A DNA stretch of 5,242 bases from contig CAJWGH010000091.1 in the NCBI GenBank assembly GCA_913031095.1, positions 1 through 5,242 on the forward strand. Direction: 5' to 3'. Position 1 is the first letter of the stretch; the number at the start of each line of letters is the position of its first letter. The position numbers and the translations under genes are program-made. The notes under the pieces were generated by a model that did not search any database, was not told the origin of the DNA, and was given only the letters and a program-made list of their open reading frames with translations. This DNA is from an uncultured Chloroflexota bacterium. GTDB taxonomy: Bacteria; Chloroflexota; Dehalococcoidia; UBA3495. Shown here piece by piece: positions 5,242-5,242 of the stretch.

Positions 5242-5242
5242 T

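Overview
The window is an ordinary-looking bacterial chromosome segment of moderate GC. It holds the 3' end of one gene, five complete protein genes and a probable 3' end of a seventh at the right edge. There are no RNA genes, insertion sequences, CRISPR arrays or phage genes that I can see. The gyrase A tail, Shine-Dalgarno sites and sigma70-like promoter boxes point to Bacteria. The gene mix (orphan flavin reductase, signal-less BtuF-like protein, MFS carrier, HpcH/HpaI aldolase, small alpha/beta hydrolase) would fit a free-living heterotroph such as a marine or soil Chloroflexota/SAR202-type lineage, but that placement is a guess from gene content and not shown by the sequence.

Layout, left to right. 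Positions 2-316 (+) encode the last part of DNA gyrase subunit A with a long acidic tail, closed by a very strong hairpin terminator (337-376). An AT-rich leader (about 420-495) carries promoter-like boxes for an alpha/beta hydrolase (510-1199, +). Convergent to it on the minus strand lie a flavin reductase-like FMN protein (1241-1726, TTG start) and, upstream of that, a BtuF-like cobalamin-binding family protein without a signal peptide (1827-2798). A 220-bp divergent intergenic region (2799-3018) separates the BtuF-like gene from a 12-helix MFS transporter (3019-4317, +) and contains a perfect 13-nt direct repeat just ahead of the MFS start. The MFS gene converges, with only 12 bp between stop codons, on an HpcH/HpaI-family aldolase (4330-5085, -; GTG start with a textbook AGGAGG site). 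Minus-strand bases 5241-5167 probably encode the last 24 residues of the gene upstream of the aldolase.

How the genes may work together: the aldolase and the partial gene upstream look like part of a minus-strand catabolic operon for 2-oxo acid or sugar-acid breakdown, and the MFS carrier could import a related substrate, although it is on the opposite strand. The flavin reductase would supply reduced flavin to an oxygenase that is not in the window. The BtuF-like protein has no transporter partners here. I found no convincing undescribed system; the best leads are the repeat-containing MFS leader and the cytosolic CxxC-bearing BtuF-like protein with a C-terminal extension.
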